Source of the DNA: Microbispora rosea subsp. aerata
GTDB taxonomy: Bacteria; Actinomycetota; Actinomycetes; Streptosporangiales; Streptosporangiaceae
Length of the DNA: 64,000 bases
Assembly: GCF_014647835.1 (NCBI RefSeq)
Contig: NZ_BMPY01000039.1
Location: 1 to 64,000 of the forward strand
Reading direction: 5' to 3'
The stretch's first letter is position 1; every line of letters begins with the position of its first letter. Shown here piece after piece: positions 15,714 through 24,684 of the stretch. A program made the translations under genes and the position numbers. The notes below the pieces were generated by a model. The model was not told where the DNA came from. It ran no database searches and saw only the letters and a list, made by a program, of their open reading frames with translations.

Positions 15714-18263
15714 TCACGCCGCCCAGGAGACGCCGTGGCTCCCGTCCGGGCTCGGCGTGGAGGGCGGCAGGGCCTGCTCGCACCAGATGGTCTTGCCGCA
15801 CGCCGTCTGCCTCGTGCCCCAGCTCTGGGTGAGCTGTGCGACCAGCAGCAGTCCGCGGCCTCCCTCGTCGAAGACGCGGGCCCGGCGCAGGTGCGGCGCG
15901 GTGTTGCTGCCGTCCGAGACCTCGCAGATCAGCGTGCGGTTGCGGATCAGCCGGAGCTGGATCGGGCCGGTGCCGTGGCGCATGGCGTTGGTGACCAGCT
16001 CGCTCACCACGAGCCCGGTGACGAACTCCATGTCCTCCAGCCCCCACGTGAGGAGCTGGTCGACGGCGAGCTTGCGGGTGGGCGCGACCAGGGCCGGGTC
16101 GGGAGGGATGTCCCACGTGGCGATCTGGTCCGGGGAGAGCGCTTCGGTGCGCGCGAGGAGAAGGGCCGCGTCGTCGGCCGCGCGGCCGTCGAGCAGCGCG
16201 CCGGTCACGGTGTCGCAGACGGCTTCCAGCGATGTCGCGGGCCGCTCCAGGGCGCGGCGCAGGTCGGCGAGGCCCTCGTCGATGCCCCGCTCGCGGGACT
16301 CGATCAGCCCGTCGGTGAACAGGGCGATGACGGTGTCCTCGGCCAGGCGCAGCTCGATGGTCTCGAACGGCAGGCCGCCGACGCCGAGAGGAGGGCCGAC
16401 CGGCCCGCTCACCAGCTCCGTGGCGCCGTCGGGGGTGACCAGAACGGGCAGCGGGTGACCGGCGGTGGCCATGCAGCAATCGCGTGACACGGGGTCGTAG
16501 ACGGCGTACAGGCACGTGGCTCCCAGCTCGGCGAACGCGGCGGGGTCGCCCTCCGCCATGCCCGTCTGTTCGTCGGTGAGATGGATGACCAGGTCGTCCA
16601 GGTGCGTGAGGAGCTCGTCGGGCGGCAGGTCGACGTCGGCCAGGGTGCGTACGGCGGTGCGCAGCCGGCCCATGGTGGCGGCGGCGTGGATGCCGTGGCC
16701 GACGACGTCCCCGACCACGAGGGCGACCCGGCAGCCGGACAGCGGGATGACGTCGAACCAGTCGCCGCCCACCCCGCTCTGGGTGCTCGCCGGCAGATAA
16801 CGGGAGGCGATCTCCACGGCCGGCTGCGTGGGCAGCCGCTGGGGCAGCAGGCTGCGCTGCAGGGTCAGCGCGGTGTTGCGTTGCTGGGTGTAACGGCGGG
16901 CGTTGTCGATGACGACGCCGGCCTTGGCGGCCAGCTCCACCGCGTAGGACAGGTCCTCCTCGTCGAACCGCTCGAGCGGACGCGACCGCCAGAAGCTCAC
17001 CACGCCCATCCGCGTCCCCCTGGCGCGCAGCGGGCACGTGATCAGGGAATGGATGCCGTGGTCCAGGATCTGGACGGCCCGGTCCGGGTCCCAGGACCGC
17101 CACTCTTTGGAGCCCCGCAGGTCGGGCTCGATCACGGAGAGGCCGTGGTCGAAGCTGCGGGCCTGCGCCGTGAACGCGGGCCAGGTGATCGTCGTGCCGG
17201 CGGGGTAGAACGGCGCGGTGTCCCCGATGCCTCCGATGGCCGCCCGGCACAGCGTCTCGCCCTCGTTCGGCTGGTGGTCGTCGCCGCTCAGGACGGCCAC
17301 CTGCAGGTCGACCGTGACGATGTCCGCGAACTCGGGGACCACCACCTCCACCAGCTCTTCGGCCGTCCGCCGTACGTCGAGGGTGGTGCCCACCCACATG
17401 CTGGCGTCGTACAGCAGTTTGAGGCGGGTGTGGGCCTTGTCGGCGAGCCTGCGGCTCTCCTCAAGCGAGCGTCCCATGCTGTTGAACGCGGCTTCGAGCT
17501 CGCCGATCTCGCCCGTGCCGGTTTCGGGCATGCGCGCCGCGAGGTCTCCGCCGGCGAGCCGGGAGGCGACGGCGGCCGCGTTGCGGACCGGCCGGATGAT
17601 CGACCGGATCAGGTAGGTGTCGAAGAGAAGGATGAGAAGGATCGACCCCGCCACACCCACCGACGCCGCCGCGGTGGCCTCGACGGCGGCGGCCGAGGCG
17701 CGTTCCTGCCGCGCCGCGAGGATGCGATCCTCGGCGTTCACGAAGCGCTGAAACTGGCCCCTGATCGCGTCGATGCGGCGCTTTCCCTCCGCCGTCACCG
17801 CCGCGGTGCGGACGGATCCTAAATCTTTCCGCGCGGCCTCCACGGTCGGGATCGAATAGTCACGGATGTAGGCGTCGATGGATCGCTCGATCTGGCGCGC
17901 GAGGTCTCGCTGCGCGGTGCTGTGCGCCGTCGGGAGGCGCTCCAAGGTGGCCTGCTGCTCGGGGATCGCGGCACGGGCCTGTCTCCACGGCTGCAGGAAG
18001 CTCTCGTCTCCGGCGATGACGAACCCCCGCTGACCGGTCTCGAGGTCGATGACGAGCCTTTGGAGGTGGTTGGCGGTGGTCAGCACCTGCCTGGAGTGGT
18101 TCGTGAGATCCACCGCCTCACGAAGGTTCGCGATCGCCGTGAGGAGGAACGCGAAGGCGCCGCCGATGAGGCCCAGGAGCAGCACGCTCACCACGATGGT
18201 GCGCCGGGTCAGTCCGCCCTTCCCCCGCACCCATCGCGTACGACGCGGCCCACCACCCCGCAT
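15714..18263 (-). CDS. Membrane sensor SpoIIE-type serine phosphatase with C-terminal ATPase domain
   Basis: An 849-residue protein from ATG 18263. Order: short basic N-terminus, transmembrane helix (VVSVLLLGLIGGAFAFLL), CHASE3-like extracytoplasmic sensor of ~145 residues (LTTANHLQRLVIDLETGQRGF is the family's typical sequence), second helix near residues 195-215, HAMP linker, GAF domain, SpoIIE/PP2C phosphatase (GGDWFDVIPL, GDVVGHGIHAA, ALFTDGLIESR with metal-binding Asp residues), and a HATPase_c anti-sigma-type domain (VSELVTNAMRHGTG, DEGGRGLLLV). Such proteins dephosphorylate STAS antagonists and phosphorylate or bind them, controlling an alternative sigma factor. A STAS protein is encoded at 61885, but no operon links them. 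It stands alone between the peptide operon and a small divergent gene. Confidence 0.93.
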   Translation of the reverse strand: MRGGGPRRTRWVRGKGGLTRRTIVVSVLLLGLIGGAFAFLLTAIANLREAVDLTNHSRQVLTTANHLQRLVIDLETGQRGFVIAGDESFLQPWRQARAAIPEQQATLERLPTAHSTAQRDLARQIERSIDAYIRDYSIPTVEAARKDLGSVRTAAVTAEGKRRIDAIRGQFQRFVNAEDRILAARQERASAAAVEATAAASVGVAGSILLILLFDTYLIRSIIRPVRNAAAVASRLAGGDLAARMPETGTGEIGELEAAFNSMGRSLEESRRLADKAHTRLKLLYDASMWVGTTLDVRRTAEELVEVVVPEFADIVTVDLQVAVLSGDDHQPNEGETLCRAAIGGIGDTAPFYPAGTTITWPAFTAQARSFDHGLSVIEPDLRGSKEWRSWDPDRAVQILDHGIHSLITCPLRARGTRMGVVSFWRSRPLERFDEEDLSYAVELAAKAGVVIDNARRYTQQRNTALTLQRSLLPQRLPTQPAVEIASRYLPASTQSGVGGDWFDVIPLSGCRVALVVGDVVGHGIHAAATMGRLRTAVRTLADVDLPPDELLTHLDDLVIHLTDEQTGMAEGDPAAFAELGATCLYAVYDPVSRDCCMATAGHPLPVLVTPDGATELVSGPVGPPLGVGGLPFETIELRLAEDTVIALFTDGLIESRERGIDEGLADLRRALERPATSLEAVCDTVTGALLDGRAADDAALLLARTEALSPDQIATWDIPPDPALVAPTRKLAVDQLLTWGLEDMEFVTGLVVSELVTNAMRHGTGPIQLRLIRNRTLICEVSDGSNTAPHLRRARVFDEGGRGLLLVAQLTQSWGTRQTACGKTIWCEQALPPSTPSPDGSHGVSWAA

Positions 18264-18705
18264 GGCATGCCTCTTTACCAGCGGAAACTTCGTCTACCTG
18301 GTCATCCTACGTCGGTGGCTCCCATGCTCCCGGAACGGCTCGGGACGGCGGGGCGGCGCCGGTGCCGGCGCGGCGACCCGGCGGGCAACCTTGCGGATGC
18401 GGATAACAGCGGCGCGGTGCCGATGACGCCCTTCCAGCAGACGTTCGCCCGCGCCGGGCACGCGCACGCCGGGGTGCTGGTCACCCTCGGGATAGCTCAC
18501 TCCCAGGTCGGAGTAGGGTGATGCTGGTCACGTGGTCCTCCCGGGAGGCGCGCCACCGCCCCGCGACACCCCCGCGCCCCGCGTCGTGACCGCCGGGAGG
18601 CCAGGGATCCGGGCGGCCCCGCCGCCCGTGAAGGCCGGCCCACGCGCGGGCTTCCTCCGCGACGGGCTCGCCGGCACGGAAGACCGCACGTGGAGGGAAA
18701 GGACG
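18264..18705. other. Divergent non-coding region
   Basis: About 440 bases between the divergent SpoIIE gene and a small plus-strand gene. Frames on both strands here are short, arginine/proline-rich shadows without ribosome-binding sites. It should hold promoters for both genes, but I could not pick out a convincing -35/-10 pair. Confidence 0.4.
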
Positions 18706-18933
18706 ATGTCCGTCTACCGCGTCAGGATGTACAGCGGGTTCCAGCGCACCCTCACCGCCGACCGCGTCGTCGTCAACGGCGACAACATCTGTTTCGAGCG
18801 GAGCAAGAACGGATCGTGGGTGGCGGCGCTCCAGCTGCCCTCGCAACTGGTCACCCGGGTCCGCCGCCGGTGCGTTCAGCCGGACGGCACGGTGACCTGG
18901 AACATCGAGAAGCCCGGCCCCAGCTCCTACTGA
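18706..18933 (+). CDS. Small hypothetical protein
   Basis: A 75-residue protein starting at ATG 18706 after GGAGGGAAAGGACG; the longer in-frame reading from 18532 is proline-rich and not credible. The sequence (MSVYRVRMYSGFQRTLTADR) alternates hydrophobic and polar residues, suggesting a small beta-sheet protein, with single cysteines near residues 30 and 55. No family recognised. It is not obviously part of an operon. Confidence 0.6.
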   Translation: MSVYRVRMYSGFQRTLTADRVVVNGDNICFERSKNGSWVAALQLPSQLVTRVRRRCVQPDGTVTWNIEKPGPSSY

Positions 18934-19140
18934 TCACCCGGCGGACGGCCGTTGCCCGCCACTCGCCCGCGAGAGTAGAGTCTGCCCCGCTTGCGGGGGA
19001 TTCCGCTTCGCCGCGTGCTCACCCATCGCAGGCGTCCACGCCACCGCACGGCCCGCCTGGTCCTTCCTGTCGCCGGGCGCGCCGTCGCGGTGGGAGAACG
19101 GCCCCGCGGCCGGGGCCCAAAGCGGGCGGCGGGCGGACGA

Positions 19141-19461
19141 TCAGATCACGCGGCGCGAGACGATGCCGCTGCCGACGTCGTGGCCGCACCACAGGCGGAA
19201 GCGCTCCCCGGGGCGCAGAAACGCGATCGCGTCGTCGTCGGTGGTCGCGATGGTCACCACGTGAAGCCAGTCTCCGGGAGTCAGCGGCTCCTCGTCGTCC
19301 GCGGTGATCGCCGCCTGGAACGGCCGGCTGAGCCATGTGCCGCTCACCCCCGCGCAGGCGCAGCAGACCACCAGCGACTGCGTGCGGAAGGGCAGCTCAT
19401 GCGGCAGGCCGCCTTGGTCGGAGGGCAGGAGCGTGATCAATGCCTTCGCTCGGACGGTCAT
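19141..19461 (-). CDS. Small protein resembling the C-terminal beta-barrel of EF-Tu
   Basis: A 106-residue frame from ATG 19461 (a start at 19500 adds 13 unlikely residues). It begins VRAKALITLLPSDQGG and ends GERFRLWCGHDVGSGIVSRR, resembling EF-Tu domain III (VRAKVYIL..EGG ... GRTVGAGRVT). Small stand-alone proteins with this fold occur in actinomycetes; their function is not known to me. It has a CCACAG cysteine pair in the middle. It lies downstream of a perfect 15-bp palindrome and convergent to nothing; the next gene is a LacI regulator in the same direction. The EF-Tu link is by eye only. Confidence 0.6.
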   Translation of the reverse strand: MTVRAKALITLLPSDQGGLPHELPFRTQSLVVCCACAGVSGTWLSRPFQAAITADDEEPLTPGDWLHVVTIATTDDDAIAFLRPGERFRLWCGHDVGSGIVSRRVI

Positions 19462-19486
19462 CGAGACCACCAGCTTTCTCGCGACT

Positions 19487-19501
19487 GTTGCATAGTGCAA
19501 C
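19487..19501. promoter_or_regulatory. Perfect palindrome GTTGCA-TAG-TGCAAC
   Basis: A 15-bp perfect inverted repeat 26-40 bases upstream of the ATG chosen for the EF-Tu-like protein, the normal place for a dimeric repressor operator. It also lies just downstream of the LacI gene's end. Confidence 0.4.
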
Positions 19502-19537
19502 GTTCGCTCCGGCCGAATGCTTCCCCGCGGCGGGGTT

Positions 19538-20566
19538 TCACCCTCCAGTGTGCGTCACGGGGGCCGTCGAGCCGCGCACCACGAGTTCGGTGGCGAGCTC
19601 GACGTGGTGCGACTCGATCCGTTCCCCGGCCGCCAGGCGCAGCGCCGTACGCACCGCGACCGCGCCCATCTCGCGCAGCGGCTGGCGCACGGTGGTCAGC
19701 GGCGGCGAGGCCATCCGGGCGATCTGGGTGTCGTCGAAGCCCACGATGCTGAGGTCCTCGGGCACGCGCAGCCCTCGCGCCCTGGCCGCCTCGAGCACGC
19801 CGAGCGCGATGTCGTCGCAGCCCGCGAAGATCGCCGTCGGCGGCTCCGCCAGATCGAGCAGGGCGGTCCCGCCGGTAACGCCGTCCTGGTAGTGGAAGGT
19901 GCCCGCCCGTACGTACCCCGGCAGGACGGGCGCCTCGGCGGCCTCCATGGCGGCCCGGTAGCCGTGCAGCCGGGCCTGGTTGCAGGCCGCGGTGGCCGGG
20001 CCGCCGAGGTAGGCGACGCGCCGGTGCCCGAGCGCGAGCAGGTGCTGGGTCGCGGCCAGGCCGCCGGCGAAGTTCGTCGAGCCGACGCTGGTCACCCGGG
20101 CCCGCGGCAGGTTCAGCGAGTCGATCACGACCAGCGGCAGCCGCGCCCGGGCCAGGGCGGCGAGCTGCCCGGAGGTCAGCTCGCTGGTGACGGCGATCAG
20201 CGCGCGCCGTCCGGCCGCGGCCAGGTCGCGCGCCCATCCCCTGGTCCGGTCGGCGCTGCGCCGGATGCTCACCACGATCGCCACGTCGAGCTCGGCCCCG
20301 GCCTGCACCGCGCCCTGCACGATCTCGGTGGAGTACGCGTTGAGGTCGTCGTCGAACTCCACCTCGATCGTGCCGAGCGACGCCGCCTCGGCCCGGCGCT
20401 GCGGCGGCGCTATGTAGTCGTGCTGCTCCAGCAGCGACAGCACCAGGGAGCGGGTCTCCGGGGCGACGTCGCTGCGACCGTTGAGCACCTTCGACACGGT
20501 CGCGACCGACACTCCCGCGGAGGCCGCGACCGTGGCGAGAGTGGCACGCCTACGACTTGGCGGCAT
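19538..20566 (-). CDS. LacI family transcriptional regulator of the GH3 locus
   Basis: A 342-residue regulator from ATG 20566. The N-terminal HTH (ATLATVAASAGVSVATVSKV) with LNGRSDVAPETR and hinge is classic LacI; the rest is a periplasmic-binding-protein-like sugar sensor (RRVAYLGGPATAACNQ, AIFAGCDDIALGVLEAA, VGFDDTQIARMASPPLTTV). Its start lies inside the 3' end of the GH3 gene (17-base overlap), so both are one transcript and the regulator is autoregulated with its target. Two CGAAA-2-TTTCG operators in the divergent gap upstream of the GH3 gene are its likely binding sites, released by an oligosaccharide or glucose/xylose product. Confidence 0.93.
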   Translation of the reverse strand: MPPSRRRATLATVAASAGVSVATVSKVLNGRSDVAPETRSLVLSLLEQHDYIAPPQRRAEAASLGTIEVEFDDDLNAYSTEIVQGAVQAGAELDVAIVVSIRRSADRTRGWARDLAAAGRRALIAVTSELTSGQLAALARARLPLVVIDSLNLPRARVTSVGSTNFAGGLAATQHLLALGHRRVAYLGGPATAACNQARLHGYRAAMEAAEAPVLPGYVRAGTFHYQDGVTGGTALLDLAEPPTAIFAGCDDIALGVLEAARARGLRVPEDLSIVGFDDTQIARMASPPLTTVRQPLREMGAVAVRTALRLAAGERIESHHVELATELVVRGSTAPVTHTGG

Positions 20567-22985
20567 CTGTTCCTCCCTGGTCGAGGTCGCCGTCCGGTCG
20601 CACCTCCACCGGTGTGACCAGGCGCCGGTCGTGGCCGACGTGGCGCAGCGGTCCGGTCAGGCGCACCCGGCCGCGGCACGGCAGGTCCGCCGCCGAGGTG
20701 CCGACGTACACGTCGATGTCTCCGGGCTCGACGATCCGCCGCAGGTCGCGGCCGGTGAACGCGGTCCTGTCGGCGTGCACGGTGAAGGTCGCCCGCGCGC
20801 TGTGGCCCGGTTCCAGCCGCACCCGGGCGTACCCGGCGAGCTGCCGCATCGGCCGGGTCACCTGGGCGAGCACGTCGTGCAGGTAGAGCTGGACGACCTC
20901 CTCGCCCGCCCGGCCGCCGGTGTTGCGCACGCGCACCGACACGGTGAACTCCCCGTCGGTGGGCACCTCCGTGTCGCTGATCTCCAGGTCGTCGATCTCG
21001 AAGGTGGTGTAGGACGCGCCGTAGCCGAACGGGAACAGCGGGGTCGGGTCGAGGTTGCTGATGCCGTGGCTGTCGGAGCCCAGCGGCGGCTGGAGGTAGG
21101 TGCCCGGCTGCCCGCCCGGAGTCCGCGGGATCTGCACCGGCAGCTTCCCGGTGGGCTGCACCCGCCCGGACAGGACGCCGGCGACGGCCCCTCCGCCCTC
21201 CTCGCCCGGCATGAACGCCTGGACCAGCGCGGCGGCCCGCTCCCGCACCCGCCCCAGCGCGTACGGCCGGCCCGACACCACGACCACCACCACCGGCGTG
21301 CCGGTGGCCGTCAGCTCGACCAGCAGGTCTTCCTGCACCCCGGGCAGGCGCAGGTCCTCGGCGTCGCAGCCCTCGCCCGAGGTGCCCTGCCCGAACAGCC
21401 CGGCGATGTCGCCGACGACGGCCACGCACAGGTCGGACTCCCGAGCGGCCTCGATCGCGGCGGCGAAGCCCGACCGGTCCTCCTCCCGCCAGTCGCAGCC
21501 GCGCTCGTGGACGATCTCGGCGTCCGGCAGCTCGGCCCGCAGCGCGTCGAGCAGGGTGGGCGCCTCCACGCCCAGCCCGAGGTTCGGGTAGCGGGGCAGC
21601 ACGTGGTTGGGGAAGGCGTAGCAGCCCATGAACGTGCGCGCGTCGTCGGCGCAGGGCCCGACCACGGCCACCCGGCGCGGCCCCTGACGCCCCTCGCCGA
21701 GCAGCGGCAGCGCGGTCCCGGCGTCGAGCAGCACGATCGACCGCTCGGCCATCTCCCTGGCCAGCGCCCGGTTGGCCGGCGAGTCGAGGTCCACGGTCTC
21801 GGCCCCTGCCACCGAGCCCTCCGGCGTCCAGTCCGGGTCGAGCAGCCCGAGCTGCACCTTCTGGGTGAGCAGGCGGCGCGCGGCCCGGTCGATCAGCTCC
21901 TCGGGCAGCTCGCCCCGCCGCACCCGCTCGACCAGGTGCCGGCCGAAGCCGAGCGTGTCGGGCAGCTCGACGTCGATGCCGGCGGTCAGCGCGAGCACCC
22001 CGGCCTCCTCGTGGTCCGCGGCGACCTGGTGCATCTTCGCGAGGAAGGCGATCGCCCAGTAGTCCGACACGACCGTGCCGGTGAAGCCCCACTCCTCGCG
22101 CAGCACCTCGGTCAGCAGCCACGGGTCGGCGGCGGCGGGCACGCCGTCCACGTCGGAGTAGGAGTTCATGACCGAACGCGCGCCGCCCTCGGCGATGGCG
22201 GTCTCGAACGTCGGCAGGATCATGTCCATCAGCTCGCGCCGGCCCATCGGCACCGGCCCGTGGTTGCGGGCCGCCCGCGACGCGGAGTATCCGGCGAAGT
22301 GCTTCAGCGTGGCGATCACCCCGGCGCTCTCCAGGCCGCGCACGTACGCCGAGCCGAGCGTCGCGACGAGGTAGGGGTCCTCGCCCATGGTCTCCTCGAC
22401 CCGGCCCCAGCGGTAGTCGCGCACCACGTCGAGCACCGGCGACAGGCCCTGGTGCGCGCCCACGGCGCGCATGTCCCTGCCGATGGCGGCGGCCATCCGC
22501 TCCACCAGCTCGGGGTCGAAGGTCGCGCCCCACGCGATGGCCGCCGGATATACGGTCGCACCATAAGTGGTGAAACCGGTGAGGCACTCCTCGTGGACCA
22601 ACGCCGGGATGCCGAGCCGGGAGTGCTTCACCACCTCGCGCTGCAGCCGCACCACCTCGGCCGCGCCCTCCGCCGCCGTCACCGGGACGCTGCCGAACAC
22701 CCGCGTCAGGTGGCCGAGCCCGTCGCGTACGGACTCCTCGAGAGGCACCGTCCCCGAGGCCGCGAAGACGTCCTGCATGGGGGCCACATTGTGCGCGGTG
22801 TCGGGCTCCGCCTCCTCGGGGGCCTGCATGTCGTTGCCAAACCACCGGCTGCCGAGCTGGGCGACCTTCTCCTCAAGGGTCATCTCCGCGAGGAGGGCAT
22901 CGACCCGGTCGGCCACGGGAAGTGCCGGGTCCTGCCAAGCCCGGAGCGTCCCGTCCACCGCGTGTGTCCGATCTGGGGCCGTCAT
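20550..22985 (-). CDS. Cytosolic GH3 beta-glycosidase
   Basis: An 811-residue family 3 glycoside hydrolase from ATG 22985. Visible are the (alpha/beta) domains with KHFAGYS and RNHGPVPMG, the nucleophile motif VVSDYWAI (Asp near residue 290), the second sheet domain (VAVVGPCADDARTF) and a C-terminal fibronectin-III-like domain (VSVRVRNTGGRAGEEVVQLY). No signal peptide, so it hydrolyses beta-glucosides or beta-xylosides after import. It is divergent from a CUT1 sugar ABC operon, which should deliver its substrate. Exact specificity (beta-glucosidase against beta-xylosidase) is not decidable by eye. Confidence 0.92.
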   Translation of the reverse strand: MTAPDRTHAVDGTLRAWQDPALPVADRVDALLAEMTLEEKVAQLGSRWFGNDMQAPEEAEPDTAHNVAPMQDVFAASGTVPLEESVRDGLGHLTRVFGSVPVTAAEGAAEVVRLQREVVKHSRLGIPALVHEECLTGFTTYGATVYPAAIAWGATFDPELVERMAAAIGRDMRAVGAHQGLSPVLDVVRDYRWGRVEETMGEDPYLVATLGSAYVRGLESAGVIATLKHFAGYSASRAARNHGPVPMGRRELMDMILPTFETAIAEGGARSVMNSYSDVDGVPAAADPWLLTEVLREEWGFTGTVVSDYWAIAFLAKMHQVAADHEEAGVLALTAGIDVELPDTLGFGRHLVERVRRGELPEELIDRAARRLLTQKVQLGLLDPDWTPEGSVAGAETVDLDSPANRALAREMAERSIVLLDAGTALPLLGEGRQGPRRVAVVGPCADDARTFMGCYAFPNHVLPRYPNLGLGVEAPTLLDALRAELPDAEIVHERGCDWREEDRSGFAAAIEAARESDLCVAVVGDIAGLFGQGTSGEGCDAEDLRLPGVQEDLLVELTATGTPVVVVVVSGRPYALGRVRERAAALVQAFMPGEEGGGAVAGVLSGRVQPTGKLPVQIPRTPGGQPGTYLQPPLGSDSHGISNLDPTPLFPFGYGASYTTFEIDDLEISDTEVPTDGEFTVSVRVRNTGGRAGEEVVQLYLHDVLAQVTRPMRQLAGYARVRLEPGHSARATFTVHADRTAFTGRDLRRIVEPGDIDVYVGTSAADLPCRGRVRLTGPLRHVGHDRRLVTPVEVRPDGDLDQGGTDAAKS

Positions 22986-23001
22986 CTGCTCTCCTCACAA
23001 G

Positions 23002-23017
23002 GTTTCGAAACATTTCG
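23002..23017. promoter_or_regulatory. LacI-type operator, GH3 side
   Basis: GTTTCGAAACATTTCG contains the perfect dyad CGAAA-CA-TTTCG (23006-23017), 20-30 bases upstream of the GH3 start, in the right place for repression of the GH3-LacI unit. Confidence 0.65.
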
Positions 23018-23185
23018 GCGTCACGGTCGGTTCTATCGGTAATTTTTCGGCCGGTCCTGATCGCCGAGCGTGACGCCTGTTCGTCGGTACTTTACACACG
23101 CCTCACGTTGAGCTGGAGAGGTCGTGAGAGCGCTCTTGACAGTCAGGTATCGCAAATCTAGATTGACGTGCCACGCGGCTTGTCT

Positions 23186-23197
23186 CGAAATGTTTCG
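23186..23197. promoter_or_regulatory. LacI-type operator, ABC operon side
   Basis: The dyad CGAAA-TG-TTTCG lies exactly 180 bases from the first copy and about 130 bases upstream of the sugar-binding lipoprotein. A matched pair in one divergent gap suggests joint control by the linked LacI protein, perhaps by looping. Confidence 0.6.
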
Positions 23198-23322
23198 AAC
23201 GAGCTGACTTAAGAAGGAGTGGACAGTGGCACCGGGGTGCCGATCCACGTCGCCCCGGCCGCGTCCGGTGTGTCTACAAATGAGCCGCGGCCAGCCTCGG
23301 CATTCGACGTACGGAGATCAGC

Positions 23323-24684
23323 GTGGAGTCCAGGACACCATCCCGCCGCACCTTCCTCACCCTCTCCATGGGCCTCCCCCTCGGTGCCGCGTTGGCGGCC
23401 TGCGGCACGTCCGGCCCCGCCCCGTCCGGCGGCGGCACGGGCGGTGCGGCCGGCGGCAGCGGCGGTGGCGGGGCCAAGGCCACCTACTGGTTCCTGCAGG
23501 GCCCTCCCGGTGAGGCCCCCCGCACCGCGGCGGTGGAGCGGTTCAACAAGGCCAACCCCAACGGCCAGATCGAGATCACCACGGTCCAGAACGACGCGTA
23601 CAAGACCAAGATCAAGACGGCGATCGGCGCGAACCAGGCCCCGACCATCATCTGGGGCTGGGGCGGCGGCGGTCTGCGCAGCTACGTGCAGGCCGGGCAG
23701 GTCGAGGACCTGACCTCCTTCTTCGACGAGAACCCCGCCGTGAAGGACCGGCTGTTCCCCGGCGCCTTCGGCGCCGCGACGATCGACGGCAAGATCTACG
23801 CGATGCCGTGCGAGACCGTGCAGCCGATCGTCCTGTTCTACAACAAGCGGGTCTTCGAGAAGGTCGGCGTGCAGCCGCCGCAGACGTACGGCGACATCCT
23901 CGACCTGGTGAAGAAGTTCAACGCGGAGGGCATCGCGCCGTTCTCCCTGGCCGGCCAGTCGCGCTGGACGAACATGATGTGGCTGGAGTTCCTCTTCGAC
24001 CGCATCGGCGGCCCCGAGGTGTTCCAGGCCGTCTTCGACGGCGAGAAGGACGCCTGGAACCACCCCGCCTCCATCGAGGCCCTGACCAAGATGCAGGAGC
24101 TCATCAAGGCCAACGCCTTCATCAAGGGCTTCTCCTCCATCACCGCCGACTCCAACGCCGACCAGGCGCTGCTCTACACCGGCAAGGCCGCGATGATGCT
24201 GCACGGCAGCTGGTCGTACGGCATCCAGCAGGAGCAGGGCGGCGACATCGTCTCCAGCGGCGGCCTCGGCTGGATGAACTTCCCGCCGATCGACGGCGGC
24301 AAGGGCGACCCGAGCAACACCGTCGGCAACCCCGGCCAGTACCTGTCGATCTCCTCCAAGGCCACGCCCGAGCAGAAGGAGATCGCCAAGAAGTTCTTCG
24401 CCACCGGCGTGCTCGACGACGAAGAGCAGAAGCAGTGGGTCGAGACCGGCGGCGTGCCGATCGTCAAGGGCTCCGACAAGCTGTTCGCCGGCTCCAAGGA
24501 CGCCGAGTTCCTGAACTTCGTCTACGGCGTCGCCAGCAACGCCAAGGTCTTCGCCCAGTCGTGGGACCAGGCGCTCAGCCCGACCGCGGCCGAGGTGCTG
24601 CTGGACAACATCGCCAAGCTGTTCCAGCTGTCGATCTCGCCGCAGCAGTTCGCCACGAACATGAACGCGGTCATCGGTAAGTGA
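23323..24684 (+). CDS. Sugar ABC transporter substrate-binding lipoprotein (CUT1)
   Basis: A 453-residue protein from GTG 23323 with GGAG 7 bases before it. The N-terminus carries a twin-arginine motif (SRRTFLTL) and a lipobox (ALAAC, Cys27), so it is probably a Tat-exported lipoprotein, followed by a flexible Gly/Ser/Pro stretch. The mature part is a family 1 extracellular solute-binding protein (ATYWFLQGPPGEAP, GAATIDGKIYAMP, GKAAMMLHGSW). It presents an oligosaccharide to the two permeases encoded next; its stop overlaps the first permease start as GTGA. No ATPase gene is in the operon; in actinomycetes a shared MsiK-type ATPase usually serves such importers. Confidence 0.93.
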   Translation: MESRTPSRRTFLTLSMGLPLGAALAACGTSGPAPSGGGTGGAAGGSGGGGAKATYWFLQGPPGEAPRTAAVERFNKANPNGQIEITTVQNDAYKTKIKTAIGANQAPTIIWGWGGGGLRSYVQAGQVEDLTSFFDENPAVKDRLFPGAFGAATIDGKIYAMPCETVQPIVLFYNKRVFEKVGVQPPQTYGDILDLVKKFNAEGIAPFSLAGQSRWTNMMWLEFLFDRIGGPEVFQAVFDGEKDAWNHPASIEALTKMQELIKANAFIKGFSSITADSNADQALLYTGKAAMMLHGSWSYGIQQEQGGDIVSSGGLGWMNFPPIDGGKGDPSNTVGNPGQYLSISSKATPEQKEIAKKFFATGVLDDEEQKQWVETGGVPIVKGSDKLFAGSKDAEFLNFVYGVASNAKVFAQSWDQALSPTAAEVLLDNIAKLFQLSISPQQFATNMNAVIGK

